A stretch of 64,000 nucleotides of DNA. Origin: Bordetella parapertussis. Its GTDB lineage: Bacteria > Bacteroidota > Bacteroidia > Chitinophagales > Chitinophagaceae. The position numbers were made by a program, and so were the translations under genes. Below, in pieces: positions 25,441 through 35,121 of the stretch. Each line of letters begins with the position of its first letter. The first letter of the stretch is position 1. The notes under the pieces were generated by a model. The model saw only the letters and a list, made by a program, of their open reading frames with translations. It ran no database searches and was not told the origin of the DNA. The DNA is taken from positions 1-64,000 of the forward strand of contig CALQJX020000004.1 of NCBI GenBank assembly GCA_943331005.2, read 5' to 3'.

Positions 25441-25464
25441 ATGTGGAAAGTACTGCTGCTGCAA

Positions 25465-26592
25465 TTATCTGGGCAGGAAGTTACTGACACCATGCAATGG
25501 CGCACCCCATATGCCGGGCAGCAGGTATACAGCAAAAATAAATGAGGCCATGGCTATGAACAGGCGGGATAGTGAGGTGTATGGCTGACCGTAAATGTTG
25601 TGTTCTGTTTCGGTATCGTGAGACAGCTTTATGTAACCAAGCATATATATACCCATAAGTGACCAGAGTCCCATCCATATTTCCAGGAAGAGCTCTCTGC
25701 TGATGAGATCTGAACCAAGAGCAACGGCTGTATTGGAGCCGAATTTTAATGCTATCATAAGGCTTAGGAAGCCTAGTATCACCTTGATATTGTTGAGTAT
25801 GCTTTTAGACTTAAAGAGACTCATTATAGATGGGAAAACGAAAGGCAGTGCCAGTCCGATACTAAAGCCCAGCAAGCCTATGATAGGGCCAATAATAGTA
25901 ACATGCCCAGCCTGCAGTAATACAAGTCCTATTATTGGGAATGTGGAAGAGAACGAAGCTGCAGGTAATGTTGCTGCCATAATAAAAATGCCCTTGGGGT
26001 TATTGGTTTTTGCTTTGTCAGCAATAGCATTGATCCACGATGCAGGAAGCCTGAAGGAGAATGCGCCCAGGAATGAAATACCCAGCATGAGGAATATTCT
26101 GAAGAAGAACAGATTGAATACCCAATGCTCTGAGAATTTATTGACTCCTGTAAGTTTGATGAGGCCTGATATAAGAGTACCAAGCAGGGAGAAGATAATA
26201 ATGAGAGAGACTGCATAGAGCAGTGTTTTTATGATACGCCCATTCCTGGTTTTAACGTTGCGGGTAAGGTAGCCCGATGTAAATGGGTGTATAGTGTACA
26301 TGTAGGGTGTGAACATGGCCAGTAAGCCTGCTACAACCGATTGCAACAATAACCACAAAATAGAACTGAAATCCCAGCCATGATGTGCCTGTGGCGTGGA
26401 TGCCTGTATGGTTGATGCAGTATTGTTTGCTATTGTTTGATGTTGCTGAGCAATATGTGGTGTGTAGGTGAGATTGTTGGATACTACACTGGTTGCTTGC
26501 ATACCTATTTCTCTGTTGTTCCCTGCAATTAAGGATGCAGGCGAGCAACACGTGCACAGCAATAGCATGATATAGAAAACAATTGGTCTCAC
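25465..26592 (-). CDS. DsbD-like transmembrane protein lacking the redox cysteines
   Basis: A 375-residue protein with a signal-like N-terminus, a low-complexity Thr/Gln/His linker (about 35-72) and eight or so membrane helices matching the DsbD/CcdA electron-transfer domain of Bacteroidota. Landmarks are kept: LLAMFTP, SFLGAFSFRLPASW, GPIIGLLGFSIGLALPF, KVILGFLSLMIALKF, the C-terminal LLPGIWGAPLHGVSNFLP. Yet the cysteine after the conserved TP is Tyr97, and the one in the second motif (family FSCTGP) is Ser216 (FSSTFP). The only Cys are 13, 15 and 16 in the leader, and no thioredoxin domain follows. GTG 26592 is the likely start. It cannot move electrons by the DsbD mechanism. Confidence 0.82.
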   Translation of the reverse strand: MRPIVFYIMLLLCTCCSPASLIAGNNREIGMQATSVVSNNLTYTPHIAQQHQTIANNTASTIQASTPQAHHGWDFSSILWLLLQSVVAGLLAMFTPYMYTIHPFTSGYLTRNVKTRNGRIIKTLLYAVSLIIIFSLLGTLISGLIKLTGVNKFSEHWVFNLFFFRIFLMLGISFLGAFSFRLPASWINAIADKAKTNNPKGIFIMAATLPAASFSSTFPIIGLVLLQAGHVTIIGPIIGLLGFSIGLALPFVFPSIMSLFKSKSILNNIKVILGFLSLMIALKFGSNTAVALGSDLISRELFLEIWMGLWSLMGIYMLGYIKLSHDTETEHNIYGQPYTSLSRLFIAMASFIFAVYLLPGIWGAPLHGVSNFLPR

Positions 26593-26626
26593 ATTAAATA
26601 AACAGGAATCGGATATGGTTGTGAAT

Positions 26627-26634
26627 CAAATATA
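26627..26634 (-). promoter_or_regulatory. -7 element TATATTTG of the DsbD-like gene
   Basis: A TAnnTTTG match on the minus strand, 34 bases before the GTG start. Confidence 0.55.
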
Positions 26635-26845
26635 CTCATTCGTTATCTAAATTATAATTCTATTGATACCGGGTAATGAGTGAGGCGTTTTTATATTAAA
26701 GAAAAGTTCTTTTTTTCATGTAAATAACGAATATTTTCATATCTTGGCTAAAGTTATCCGTTCTGTGCGGGTCTACTCAGGTGCAGAAAACAATTGTCAA
26801 TTTGCGTTTGCAGCAGGTCCGTGCTTTATTAAAAACAGTTTTGTT

Positions 26846-27226
26846 ATGAGCAATGGTGTAAAAAAAATATTTGTTGTGGATGATGATGAAATGCTTTCGA
26901 TGGCATTGGAAGATTATCTGGCCAGAAAAACCAGCTGCGAAGTAGAACTATTCAGTACCGGAGAAGAATGTTTGGAGCATCTTTCAGATGAACCTGATAT
27001 AATAATACTGGATTACAACCTGAACTCTGTGAAAAAAGACGCCGCAGATGGGTTGGCCATTCTGGAAGAAATAAAAAAATTAAACGACCACATAAAAATA
27101 GTGATGCTATCGAGTCAGGATGCTGCATGGATCATATTGCAGACCCATAAGATGGGTGCTGCAGAATATGTGGTGAAAAATGAAAGTGCCTTTGAAAAAA
27201 TTCTGATGTTCTGTGAATCAGCGTAA
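26846..27226 (+). CDS. Stand-alone response-regulator receiver protein (paralogue B)
   Basis: A 126-residue single REC domain: acidic pocket DDDE (12-15), phosphoacceptor Asp56 in DIIILDYNLNS, switch Ser in MLSSQDA, Lys in VVKN. No DNA-binding or enzymatic output domain. It precedes the hybrid kinase gene by 48 bp and is closely related to paralogue C after the kinase and paralogue A at 18437. ATG 26846 aligns with the paralogues; an upstream in-frame extension has no homology. Confidence 0.9.
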   Translation: MSNGVKKIFVVDDDEMLSMALEDYLARKTSCEVELFSTGEECLEHLSDEPDIIILDYNLNSVKKDAADGLAILEEIKKLNDHIKIVMLSSQDAAWIILQTHKMGAAEYVVKNESAFEKILMFCESA

Positions 27227-27274
27227 TTGTCTCATACGAATGATCTGAAATCACGAAACATAAATTACCTGCTA

Positions 27275-29836
27275 ATGAAACGAATATTATTATTACTGGT
27301 TTTGCTGCCCATGCTACTATTTGCGCAGGAGAGAGATTACTCTGAACTGACCATGCAGGAACTTTCTAAGAAGCTGGAGGCGGAAGTTCGTTCACTAAAG
27401 ACGCAGGAGTCGAAAGGGGATAAGGCAGGCATGGCGCATAGCCTGGGCAATGCCGGAGAAATATATCTGAGTATAGCCCGCAAACTGTCTGAGAATGAAG
27501 AAACAGAAAAGATCGTGGCAGCCAAAAAGACCAGTCTGGATAGATCTATGGACTATTCTAAAAAAGCAATTGCTACCAGCGAAGAAGTAGGAGATATAGA
27601 GCAGATGAGAACTTCTTATAAATGCCTCAGTGCCGCTCAGAAATTATCGGGCGACATAAAAGCATCTATACAGACCTATAAGAATATGCTGGCGCTGAAG
27701 AAGACAATGTTCAGCTCTAAAAAAGCAAACGATATAGAGAAAAAGCAACTGGAATATATACACAACAAAAGAGAAGACTCTATAAGGCAGCAGAAGCAAC
27801 TGGCCGAGGAAAACCTGAAAGAACAGGCAAGAGTACTGGCACAGAAGCAAAAACAACTCGATTCTACAAGCCGCAATCTTACCGCATCAGAGCAGGAAAG
27901 AACGACAGTGAGTATGGCGCTGAAGAAAACACAATCTGATCTGACACTGGAGAAGCTAAACGCACTGGAGAAAGAAAGAAAACTTACACTGGCAGAAGAG
28001 GAGCAAGCGCTGCAGGCAACCAATATGCAACTGCAGGAAAGTAAACTACAGCTGCAACAGAGCGAGTTGGCATTGCAGAAAAGTAAGAATGAATTGCAGG
28101 AAAATGAGTTGCAGATAAAAGACCGTAAACTGAGCAATCAGCGGTTATACATCTACATAGGTCTGGGTGGTATATTGATACTGGCTGTCTTTCTGTTCTT
28201 TATAGGCAGGGAGCGCAAAAAGGCAATACAGCAGAAACTGAGAGCAGAAAGGTCTGAACGTTTCAAACAGGAATTTATTGCCAATATAAGTCATGAGATA
28301 CGAACCCCCATGAATGCCATAATAGGTATGACCGGGCTGCTGCTGCAAAAGAACCCGATGCCAGAGCAGGAGAACTATCTAAAGGCGATAAGCAAGTCGG
28401 CAGATATATTGCTGCATGTGATCAATGATGTACTTGACCTCTCTAAAATAGAGGCAGGTAAACTGGAGATGGAGTCGATAGACTTCTCGCTGGCAGATAC
28501 CGTGAAGCAGGTAAAAGATACCCTTTCATACAGGGCAGAAGATAAGGGGCTGCAGCTGATCGCTACTATTGATGATAAGCTGAGTGATGTGTTGGTAGGA
28601 GATCCGTTCAGGCTTAATCAGGTATTGATAAATCTGGGGGGTAATGCGCTCAAGTTTACAGAGAAAGGAGGCGTGCATATAGACATATCTCAACACAAGT
28701 CAGAGGGAACTGATGTGTGGGTGAAATATGCTATCATAGATACAGGAATAGGTATTCCGGCAGATAAGTTGTCGAAGTTGTTCGAGAGTTTCAGTCAGGT
28801 GAAAAGTTCGGATACCCGTAAGTATGGCGGCACTGGTCTGGGATTGTCCATTTCCAAACACCTTGTGGAGCTGCAGGGAGGCAATATAGAAGTAGAAAGC
28901 GCTATTGGCAAGGGTACTACATTCTCCTTCATTATAAAATATCCGGTAGGCTCAGCAACAAGACTGCAGCAACGACTGGCAGCTGAGCAAAATGCCGACG
29001 GTACCATATTGAACGGACTGCGTATACTTATAGCCGATGATAACGAATATAACAGGCTGGTGGTGAATGAGACCCTGCACCTTATCGCTGATGTATTTAC
29101 TGAAGAAGTAGTGAACGGGCAGGAAGCGGTAGATATGCTGAAAGCAAACACCTATGACCTGATATTAATGGATGTGCAAATGCCTGTAATGAACGGTATA
29201 GATGCCACTATGTATATAAGAAATGAGATGAAGGCTCCGAAGAAGGACATACCGATCATAGCCCTTACGGCAAGCGTGTTGCGTGCCGATCTGGATCTTT
29301 GCTTTGAATCGGGGATGACGGCATATGTGCCTAAGCCCTTCAAACCATGGCAGCTGGTAAATACTATTGCCGAGGTGACCGGCAGAGAAAGGAATGCAGG
29401 CAACACCAGCAATGCAGGAAGCACCCGTCAGCAACAGCTGAAACAGCAGAAGACGGAATCTGCTGCAAGGCAGGAGGCAGCAGTAAATGAACCTCTGGAG
29501 CAGGGAGATAAAGTAACCAATCTTGCATACCTCACAGAGTTTTGTGAGGGAGATGAGAAGCGAATGAAGAAGTATATAAAAGTGTATCTGAACGCATTAC
29601 CTGCATTTCATAAGAACATAGATGCCGCTATTGCCAATAAAGACTTTGTGGAACTGGCACTGCATGTACACTCCTTCAAACCCAAGTGGATGATGATGGG
29701 AATGAAGCAGACAAATGAGAAAGGAGTACAGATAGATCATATGTGCAAGTCGCAGAACGAGAAGGCATTTGATGATATAAAAGTACTGATGCTGGATATT
29801 GATAAATCTAAAGAAGAATTGGAAGCAGTAGCTTAA
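27275..29836 (+). CDS. Hybrid sensor histidine kinase with receiver and Hpt domains
   Basis: An 853-residue inner-membrane phosphorelay kinase. Signal peptide 1-18, periplasmic helical TPR-like region (about 20-150), long coiled coil (about 155-285), membrane helix 291-310, HisKA with His340 in NISHEIRTP, ATPase domain ([21 protein letters not shown]), receiver with Asp633 in LMDVQMP, a Gln/Ala-rich linker (about 705-740) and a C-terminal Hpt domain with His799 in [10 protein letters not shown]. All relay residues are present, so phosphate can pass His340-Asp633-His799 and then to separate receivers. The flanking receiver genes are the obvious partners. ATG 27275 begins the signal peptide; the upstream TTG frame is rejected. 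Confidence 0.93.
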   Translation: MKRILLLLVLLPMLLFAQERDYSELTMQELSKKLEAEVRSLKTQESKGDKAGMAHSLGNAGEIYLSIARKLSENEETEKIVAAKKTSLDRSMDYSKKAIATSEEVGDIEQMRTSYKCLSAAQKLSGDIKASIQTYKNMLALKKTMFSSKKANDIEKKQLEYIHNKREDSIRQQKQLAEENLKEQARVLAQKQKQLDSTSRNLTASEQERTTVSMALKKTQSDLTLEKLNALEKERKLTLAEEEQALQATNMQLQESKLQLQQSELALQKSKNELQENELQIKDRKLSNQRLYIYIGLGGILILAVFLFFIGRERKKAIQQKLRAERSERFKQEFIANISHEIRTPMNAIIGMTGLLLQKNPMPEQENYLKAISKSADILLHVINDVLDLSKIEAGKLEMESIDFSLADTVKQVKDTLSYRAEDKGLQLIATIDDKLSDVLVGDPFRLNQVLINLGGNALKFTEKGGVHIDISQHKSEGTDVWVKYAIIDTGIGIPADKLSKLFESFSQVKSSDTRKYGGTGLGLSISKHLVELQGGNIEVESAIGKGTTFSFIIKYPVGSATRLQQRLAAEQNADGTILNGLRILIADDNEYNRLVVNETLHLIADVFTEEVVNGQEAVDMLKANTYDLILMDVQMPVMNGIDATMYIRNEMKAPKKDIPIIALTASVLRADLDLCFESGMTAYVPKPFKPWQLVNTIAEVTGRERNAGNTSNAGSTRQQQLKQQKTESAARQEAAVNEPLEQGDKVTNLAYLTEFCEGDEKRMKKYIKVYLNALPAFHKNIDAAIANKDFVELALHVHSFKPKWMMMGMKQTNEKGVQIDHMCKSQNEKAFDDIKVLMLDIDKSKEELEAVA

Positions 29837-29888
29837 ATTTGTTTCACCCGATCATTTGCACCGGGGCACTATTGTAAACTAAAGCAGT

Positions 29889-30269
29889 ATGAGCAGGAAA
29901 GTTGTTAAAAAGGTTTTTGTAGTGGATGATGATGATATGATGGCCATGGCGCTGGAAGATTATCTGACGAGGAATACACTACACGAGATCCACCTATTTA
30001 CTACAGGTGAGGAATGCATCAAGAATCTGAGGCTTCAGCCGGATATCATCATACTCGATTATAATCTGAATTCTGTGCAAAAAGAGGCGGCCAATGGCAT
30101 GAAAATACTGGAAGCCATAAAAAAACTCAACAGGGATATTCCAGTTATTCTCTTCTCCAGTCAGGATGCGTATAGTGTGGCGCTACAGTCAATAAACAGG
30201 GGGGCTACACAGTATGTGATCAAGGACGAGAACGCATTTGAGAATATTGTGGCCATATGTAATGCCTAA
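29889..30269 (+). CDS. Stand-alone response-regulator receiver protein (paralogue C)
   Basis: A 126-residue single REC domain with acidic pocket DDDD (13-16), phosphoacceptor Asp57, switch Ser in LFSSQDA and Lys in VIKD. It follows the hybrid kinase by 52 bp. It shares most of its sequence with paralogues A and B (for example TGEECI, PDIIILDYNLNSV, ILEAIKKLN), pointing to duplication. A likely terminal acceptor for the kinase's Hpt domain. Confidence 0.9.
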   Translation: MSRKVVKKVFVVDDDDMMAMALEDYLTRNTLHEIHLFTTGEECIKNLRLQPDIIILDYNLNSVQKEAANGMKILEAIKKLNRDIPVILFSSQDAYSVALQSINRGATQYVIKDENAFENIVAICNA

Positions 30270-30285
30270 GGGTATAGAAAAATGC

Positions 30286-30293
30286 TATTTTTG
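30286..30293 (+). promoter_or_regulatory. -7 element TATTTTTG of tyrS
   Basis: A TAnnTTTG match 20 bases before the tyrS ATG. Confidence 0.5.
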
Positions 30294-30313
30294 CGGCATT
30301 CTATATCTACACA

Positions 30314-31591
30314 ATGAATTTAATAGCAGAATTAAGGGAGCGCAACCTGGTACAGGACATAATGCCGGGCACAGAAGAATTGCTGAACAAGGAAATGGTA
30401 TCGGCCTATGTGGGTTTTGACCCTACGGCAGATAGTATGCATGTGGGCAACCTGCTGCCTATAACCCTGCTGATGCGCCTGCAGCGTGCAGGTCACAAGC
30501 CATATGCGTTGCTTGGCGGTGCTACCGGTATGGTGGGCGACCCCAGCGGCAAGTCGCAGGAGCGCAACCTGATGGATATAGAAACAGTGCAGTACAACTG
30601 TAACTGCTTCCGCAAACAGCTGGAGCATTTCCTAGATTTCAACAGTGGTGCTGCCAACAATGCAGTGATGGTGAATAACTATGACTGGTTCAAAGATTTT
30701 TCTTTTCTCGACTTCATACGCGATGTAGGTAAGCACATAACCGTGAACTACATGATGGCCAAGGATTCTGTGCAGAAGCGCCTGGAAACAGGTATTTCCT
30801 TCACAGAGTTTACCTACCAGCTCATACAGGGCTACGATTTCTACCATTTGTTCAGGAATCACAATGTGCGCCTGCAGATGGGTGGTGCAGACCAGTGGGG
30901 CAATGTGGTGACTGGTACAGAGCTCATTCGCCGCAAGGGTGGCGGAGAGGCATATGCTTTTACCTGCAAACTCATAACCAAGAGCGATGGCAGCAAATTT
31001 GGTAAGTCTGAGGGTGGCAACATATGGCTTGATCGTGAGCGCACTTCTCCATACCTGTTTTACCAGTTCTGGCTGAACCTGCCCGATGCCGATGCGGCAA
31101 AGATGTGTTTGATATTCTCTTTCAAGCCGGTGGCAGAGATCAAAGAACTGATAGCTGTGCACGAAACAGCACCCCATCTGCGCCAGTTGCAGAAAGCACT
31201 TGCCGACGAGATGACCATAATGGTGCACAGCGAAGCTGATCTGGCTTTTGCGAAGCAGGCTACTGATATTCTCTTCGGGCAGTCGTCTATAGATGTGCTG
31301 CGCTCGCTGAATGAACGCCAGCTGCTTGAAGTAATGGATGGTGTGAAGCAGGTGAATGGCAGTCTGGAGTCGCTGACAGAAGGCGCAGACCTGGTGACAT
31401 TCCTGGCAGAGAGCGGCATATTTGCATCAAAGGGTGAAGCCCGCAAGATGGTGCAGGGTGGCGGCATCAGCATCAATAAAGAGAAGGTGACAGCACCCGA
31501 TCAGAAACTGATGGCAGCACATTTGCTGAACGGTAAATACATACTGATACAGAAGGGTAAGAAAGACTATACGCTGGCCATATTTGCTTAG
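30314..31591 (+). CDS. tyrS: Tyrosine--tRNA ligase
   Basis: A 425-residue class I aminoacyl-tRNA synthetase. [17 protein letters not shown] contains the HIGH-type signature (HVGN); [11 protein letters not shown] and GGADQWGN contact tyrosine and [11 protein letters not shown] is the KMSKS loop; a C-terminal S4 domain ([26 protein letters not shown]) binds tRNA. The order and length match bacterial TyrRS. It converges on the OstA-like gene with a 3-bp gap. Confidence 0.97.
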   Translation: MNLIAELRERNLVQDIMPGTEELLNKEMVSAYVGFDPTADSMHVGNLLPITLLMRLQRAGHKPYALLGGATGMVGDPSGKSQERNLMDIETVQYNCNCFRKQLEHFLDFNSGAANNAVMVNNYDWFKDFSFLDFIRDVGKHITVNYMMAKDSVQKRLETGISFTEFTYQLIQGYDFYHLFRNHNVRLQMGGADQWGNVVTGTELIRRKGGGEAYAFTCKLITKSDGSKFGKSEGGNIWLDRERTSPYLFYQFWLNLPDADAAKMCLIFSFKPVAEIKELIAVHETAPHLRQLQKALADEMTIMVHSEADLAFAKQATDILFGQSSIDVLRSLNERQLLEVMDGVKQVNGSLESLTEGADLVTFLAESGIFASKGEARKMVQGGGISINKEKVTAPDQKLMAAHLLNGKYILIQKGKKDYTLAIFA

Positions 31592-31594
31592 GGC

Positions 31595-33547
31595 TTAGCG
31601 GAATAACTCCTCTTTCGATTTAGGACGATCTTCATACAACCATTTGAACCTGCTTAGGCGGGCATTGGGAAGGTCTGCCTTGTCGAGTGGGGTCATGGTT
31701 TGCTGCACGTCTTTCACATACTTGATCTTGCTGATCTTTTCCTCTCCGAAGAAAATACGCATTACTTCGCTGTTGGCTTCACTCATGCCTGCATAGGCGC
31801 CAGCATCATCCTTCGAGAAGTAGATAGACTTAGCATCGGGCTGCACCAGCATTTTGCTGATGTTGTTGTCTTTGAAGAAAGCAGTAAGCGTCTTTCCCTG
31901 CACCTGGTCGAAGAGATTTGCCTGTACAGGGCCAGAACGCGAAACAATAAATGAATTCTCCGGAACATACAGACTGCGTATACTATTGCTGTCGAGTTGC
32001 ATGAACATGGTGTCGCCTGTTATCTGGCTGCCACGCGACCACGCTACAGGTGCTACTTCCAGGCGAACCACAGAATCTGAGCGGGTGAAGTTGATACTGT
32101 CGCAACGGGCCTGCATAGAGTCTGAGAACAGGAGCACATGATGGTAGCCGGTAAAGAAAATGGGTGCGGTGCTGTCCGCATCGGTAGTATCTACGACGGG
32201 TATGCTTAGCTGTTTCTTTTTCTTCTTTGCAACAGGTGTTTGCACTACAGGGGCTCCGGCCTTTGCTACAGAGTCTCTGAAAAAGTCGGAGAGCCTGTAT
32301 TTGGCGGTTGGTATAACCCACATACTGTCTACAGGTGCTGGTATGATAGCCGTGGCAACAGCAGTAGTGTCTGCAACTTCTTTTGCTTTCCGGCCTCTGG
32401 TGCGTTTAGCTGTTTTGGTAGTATCGGTTATTTTCTTGCTACCTGCCTGCAATTTAGCGGCCAGTCGGGCACTATCTGCAAGGTGTTGAGTCGTGTCGGT
32501 AGTTCTGTATTCCGGGGTGTCTACAGGCATACGAAAGGCCTTCCCCTTCACACGCACCATCGGGGCAGAGTAGAAAGTATCTGCACGCATATAGAAGGTG
32601 TCTTTGGCTGTCGCCAGTTCTACAACCGGTTTTATGATGGCCCACATTACTCGTTTGCGTCGAAAGAAGTCGGCCCTGCCGCAGTAGATGGTAGCGTGTT
32701 GTGCGGTATCTATGCTCACTACATTACCAATGGCATAGCCGTAACCGCTTTGCTTATCGTAATGCATAGAATCTGCTTCGATATACTGTCCATCATTCCA
32801 TATGGAAGAGTGACCGGTAAAGCGGGCTACAACATTTTTGCTGTCGTATGTACCCTGTCGGGTGGTGAGTATAGACCTGCCACTATCGCTGGTAACAACC
32901 GAATAGTCGTAGAAGGTTTCCACTTTTGATTCGGTGTTGTAGCCAAGGTCTTTTGATGAGATCTTATACCTGGGGTCTGTTACCAGTACATTGCCGGTGA
33001 AGCGGGCTTCGTGGGTGCGTACATTGTAAACGCCCGAATTGCTGGATACAGTAGTACTGTCGCTCTGCAGTGTGCCGGTGCGGTTGTATACCCCTGTTTT
33101 GGTGCCGAGGTCATAGGTGAGTTCTTCGCACCATAGTTGGTTCTTGCCATCGGTCAGGCCCACATTGCCGGTCATGTAGGCAAGCTTTAGCTCTGATGCG
33201 TAGCGGAGGAAGTCGCAGGTGCCTTCTGTACCACCCTGCTGTGCAATGCGCACGCTGCCGAAGGCTTCCAGTTTTTTCTTTTCGGTGAAGTTGTAGAGGC
33301 TGTCGCAATAGAGCGTATCGGTACCCTGATAAACTATTACGTCGGTGATAAACTTGGTATAGGAGCCGCTATCGGTTTTGAAGAATTCCATCTTTCCCGA
33401 GTTAGCAATGATAATACGGATCTTATTTGCAGTATCGGCCTGAGGTTGCTGTGCCCATGCTGCGGCAGGGAGCCACAACAAAGCTATGACCAGCAGCCAC
33501 GGTGCCATGCGTCTGTTACTGACGGGAAATGTAGTGAGTTGAAACAT
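31595..33547 (-). CDS. OstA/LptA-like periplasmic protein
   Basis: A 650-residue exported protein. After the signal peptide (WLLVIALLWLPAAAWA) come repeated beta-strand units of the OstA/LptA jellyroll (DTLYCDSLYNFTEKKKLEAFG, TYMTGNV-like and ARFTGNVLVTDPRYKISS segments), which in LptA carry lipopolysaccharide across the periplasm. The middle (about 350-460) is a Lys/Thr-rich insert, with KRTRGRK and KKKKK runs, that makes the protein long for its type; OstA-like strands resume after it. ATG 33547 overlaps the upstream MCE gene stop as TAATG, which favours this start; an ATG at 33508 is the alternative. The link to lipid transport is inferred from family and neighbour. Confidence 0.82.
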   Translation of the reverse strand: MFQLTTFPVSNRRMAPWLLVIALLWLPAAAWAQQPQADTANKIRIIIANSGKMEFFKTDSGSYTKFITDVIVYQGTDTLYCDSLYNFTEKKKLEAFGSVRIAQQGGTEGTCDFLRYASELKLAYMTGNVGLTDGKNQLWCEELTYDLGTKTGVYNRTGTLQSDSTTVSSNSGVYNVRTHEARFTGNVLVTDPRYKISSKDLGYNTESKVETFYDYSVVTSDSGRSILTTRQGTYDSKNVVARFTGHSSIWNDGQYIEADSMHYDKQSGYGYAIGNVVSIDTAQHATIYCGRADFFRRKRVMWAIIKPVVELATAKDTFYMRADTFYSAPMVRVKGKAFRMPVDTPEYRTTDTTQHLADSARLAAKLQAGSKKITDTTKTAKRTRGRKAKEVADTTAVATAIIPAPVDSMWVIPTAKYRLSDFFRDSVAKAGAPVVQTPVAKKKKKQLSIPVVDTTDADSTAPIFFTGYHHVLLFSDSMQARCDSINFTRSDSVVRLEVAPVAWSRGSQITGDTMFMQLDSNSIRSLYVPENSFIVSRSGPVQANLFDQVQGKTLTAFFKDNNISKMLVQPDAKSIYFSKDDAGAYAGMSEANSEVMRIFFGEEKISKIKYVKDVQQTMTPLDKADLPNARLSRFKWLYEDRPKSKEELFR

Positions 33548-34494
33548 TACTCTTTCTTCTTGCCGCCGAAGACACTTACATTTATGTATCGGCCGGGGCG
33601 CGCTTTGAGGTCGTTTGTAAGTTCTGTTACAGATTTGAGCGATTTGTTCATGTTGTTGTACAACTCTTTGTCGTTCACAAGCATGCCCAGAGAACCCTGG
33701 TTGTTATTTATCTTATCCATTATGCCCTGCATTTGCGCAGTTGCTTTTTGCAGGTCGGTAATGGTCTTCTGCAGTGGTGCATTGGCAATTTGTGCAGTTA
33801 TCCTGCTGGTATTGGAGAGAATACGCTGAATGGTGTCGTTGTTGCGGGCCAGATTGCCGGTAATGCTGTTGGTATTGCGGATGATGCCGGTGATCTGTCC
33901 GCTTTCTTTGCTCAGTGCATCAGACAGGCGTGCCACATTATCTGAAGTTATCTTCAGCGACTGAATAGCAGCTGTAATAGCTTTCTGGTTGTCTGCACCT
34001 ACTATAGAGTTGATGTTTGCCAGCGCGTTGTTGAAACCGATGATGGTCATTTTGAGTTCTTCGAGGCGGGGGGTCAACTCGCCCGATATCTTATCTATTG
34101 CACCGCCATCTTTGCGGGCCGCCAGTGTGGCACCCTGCTCCAGTATGCCGGGGCCTTCGCCCATATCCATACGGATTACCTTGGAACCCAGCAGGTCCGA
34201 TTGTGCCAGTGTGGCAATAGTACCGGCAGTGAGGGGCGTTTTGTTGCTTATGGATAGGGTAACTTTTACACCTTTGTCGCCAGCCAGCTCCATGCCTGAT
34301 ACCTGACCTACATTGAGGCCCTTGATCTGAATAAATGTAGATTTCTGCAGACCATCTACTGATGGAAAGTAGCAGTAATACTCCTTGTCGTTAGAGAAAA
34401 CATCTGAACCCTTGAGGAAATAAAAACCAGCGAAGAAAATGACAAGCGCTGAGATCACCAGCAGTCCGGTCTTTACTTCTTTAGATATCTTCAT
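33547..34494 (-). CDS. MCE-domain protein of the MlaD family
   Basis: A 315-residue inner-membrane-anchored periplasmic lipid carrier. One N-terminal helix (about 10-28), then the MCE domain (about 36-115: YFPSVDGLQKSTFIQIKGLNVGQVSG, SDLLGSKVIRMDMG), then a long helical coiled region (about 130-300). MlaD-type proteins form hexamers that pass phospholipids between membranes; the partner permease and ATPase are not in the window. The stop overlaps the next gene's ATG (TAATG), coupling it to the OstA-like protein. Confidence 0.9.
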   Translation of the reverse strand: MKISKEVKTGLLVISALVIFFAGFYFLKGSDVFSNDKEYYCYFPSVDGLQKSTFIQIKGLNVGQVSGMELAGDKGVKVTLSISNKTPLTAGTIATLAQSDLLGSKVIRMDMGEGPGILEQGATLAARKDGGAIDKISGELTPRLEELKMTIIGFNNALANINSIVGADNQKAITAAIQSLKITSDNVARLSDALSKESGQITGIIRNTNSITGNLARNNDTIQRILSNTSRITAQIANAPLQKTITDLQKATAQMQGIMDKINNNQGSLGMLVNDKELYNNMNKSLKSVTELTNDLKARPGRYINVSVFGGKKKE

Positions 34495-34594
34495 ATGCGT
34501 AGCAAAATATTTGCAAAATAACGAAAACAGAATGAGAGACGTGCCATATTGGGAATATTATAACAAGTAGCCTTTTCCGTTTTGTTCGGAAGGG

Positions 34595-34990
34595 TTATTT
34601 CGTGGTTTTGTCATCTGAGAGCGCAAAAACAATAGGAAGAACCATAGATACTTTTACATTCTTATTGTTCAGCGTAGCCGGTTTCCAGTTGGGCATTCCT
34701 TTTACTACCCTTACAGCTTCACTATCCAATGACGGATTTACAGGGTTTACAACCTTAATGCCGTTCACGGCACCGTTCTCATCTACGTCAAATTTCACCT
34801 GTACCCGTCCTTCCACATTGGCTTTTCGGGCAGTTTCGGGGTAGCGGACAGTCATTTTCAGATAGGTCTGCACTCCTTCCATACCACCCGGAAATTCAGG
34901 AGCCACATCAAATATTTTGTTTCCGTTATTTGATTGTGCAGTTGCGCCAATATTGAAAAGCAAGTATACGGCTAGTAAGAGATGCTTCAT
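34595..34990 (-). CDS. Periplasmic TonB C-terminal domain protein
   Basis: A 131-residue protein with a signal peptide (LLLAVYLLFNIGATAQ) and a lone TonB C-terminal domain (YPETARKANVEGRVQVKFDVDENG, VVKGMPNWKPATLNNKNVKVSMVLPIVF). It lacks the N-terminal membrane anchor and Pro-rich linker of a working TonB, so it is not an energy transducer by itself; stand-alone domains of this kind are common in Bacteroidota and of uncertain role. It is monocistronic. Confidence 0.85.
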   Translation of the reverse strand: MKHLLLAVYLLFNIGATAQSNNGNKIFDVAPEFPGGMEGVQTYLKMTVRYPETARKANVEGRVQVKFDVDENGAVNGIKVVNPVNPSLDSEAVRVVKGMPNWKPATLNNKNVKVSMVLPIVFALSDDKTTK

Positions 34991-35095
34991 AGGACAGATC
35001 TATTTATTTCCCGAAAATAGGAACAAACCCCCGCCAAATCAAAATCATTATTATTCGACATGTGGTATTTTATTTTTTAGACTTACCTAATTTAA

Positions 35096-35103
35096 TATCT
35101 TTG
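35096..35103 (+). promoter_or_regulatory. -7 element TATCTTTG of the di-heme oxidoreductase operon
   Basis: A TAnnTTTG match 18 bases before ATG 35122. Confidence 0.6.
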
Positions 35104-35121
35104 CCGTGTTATATTATAATC

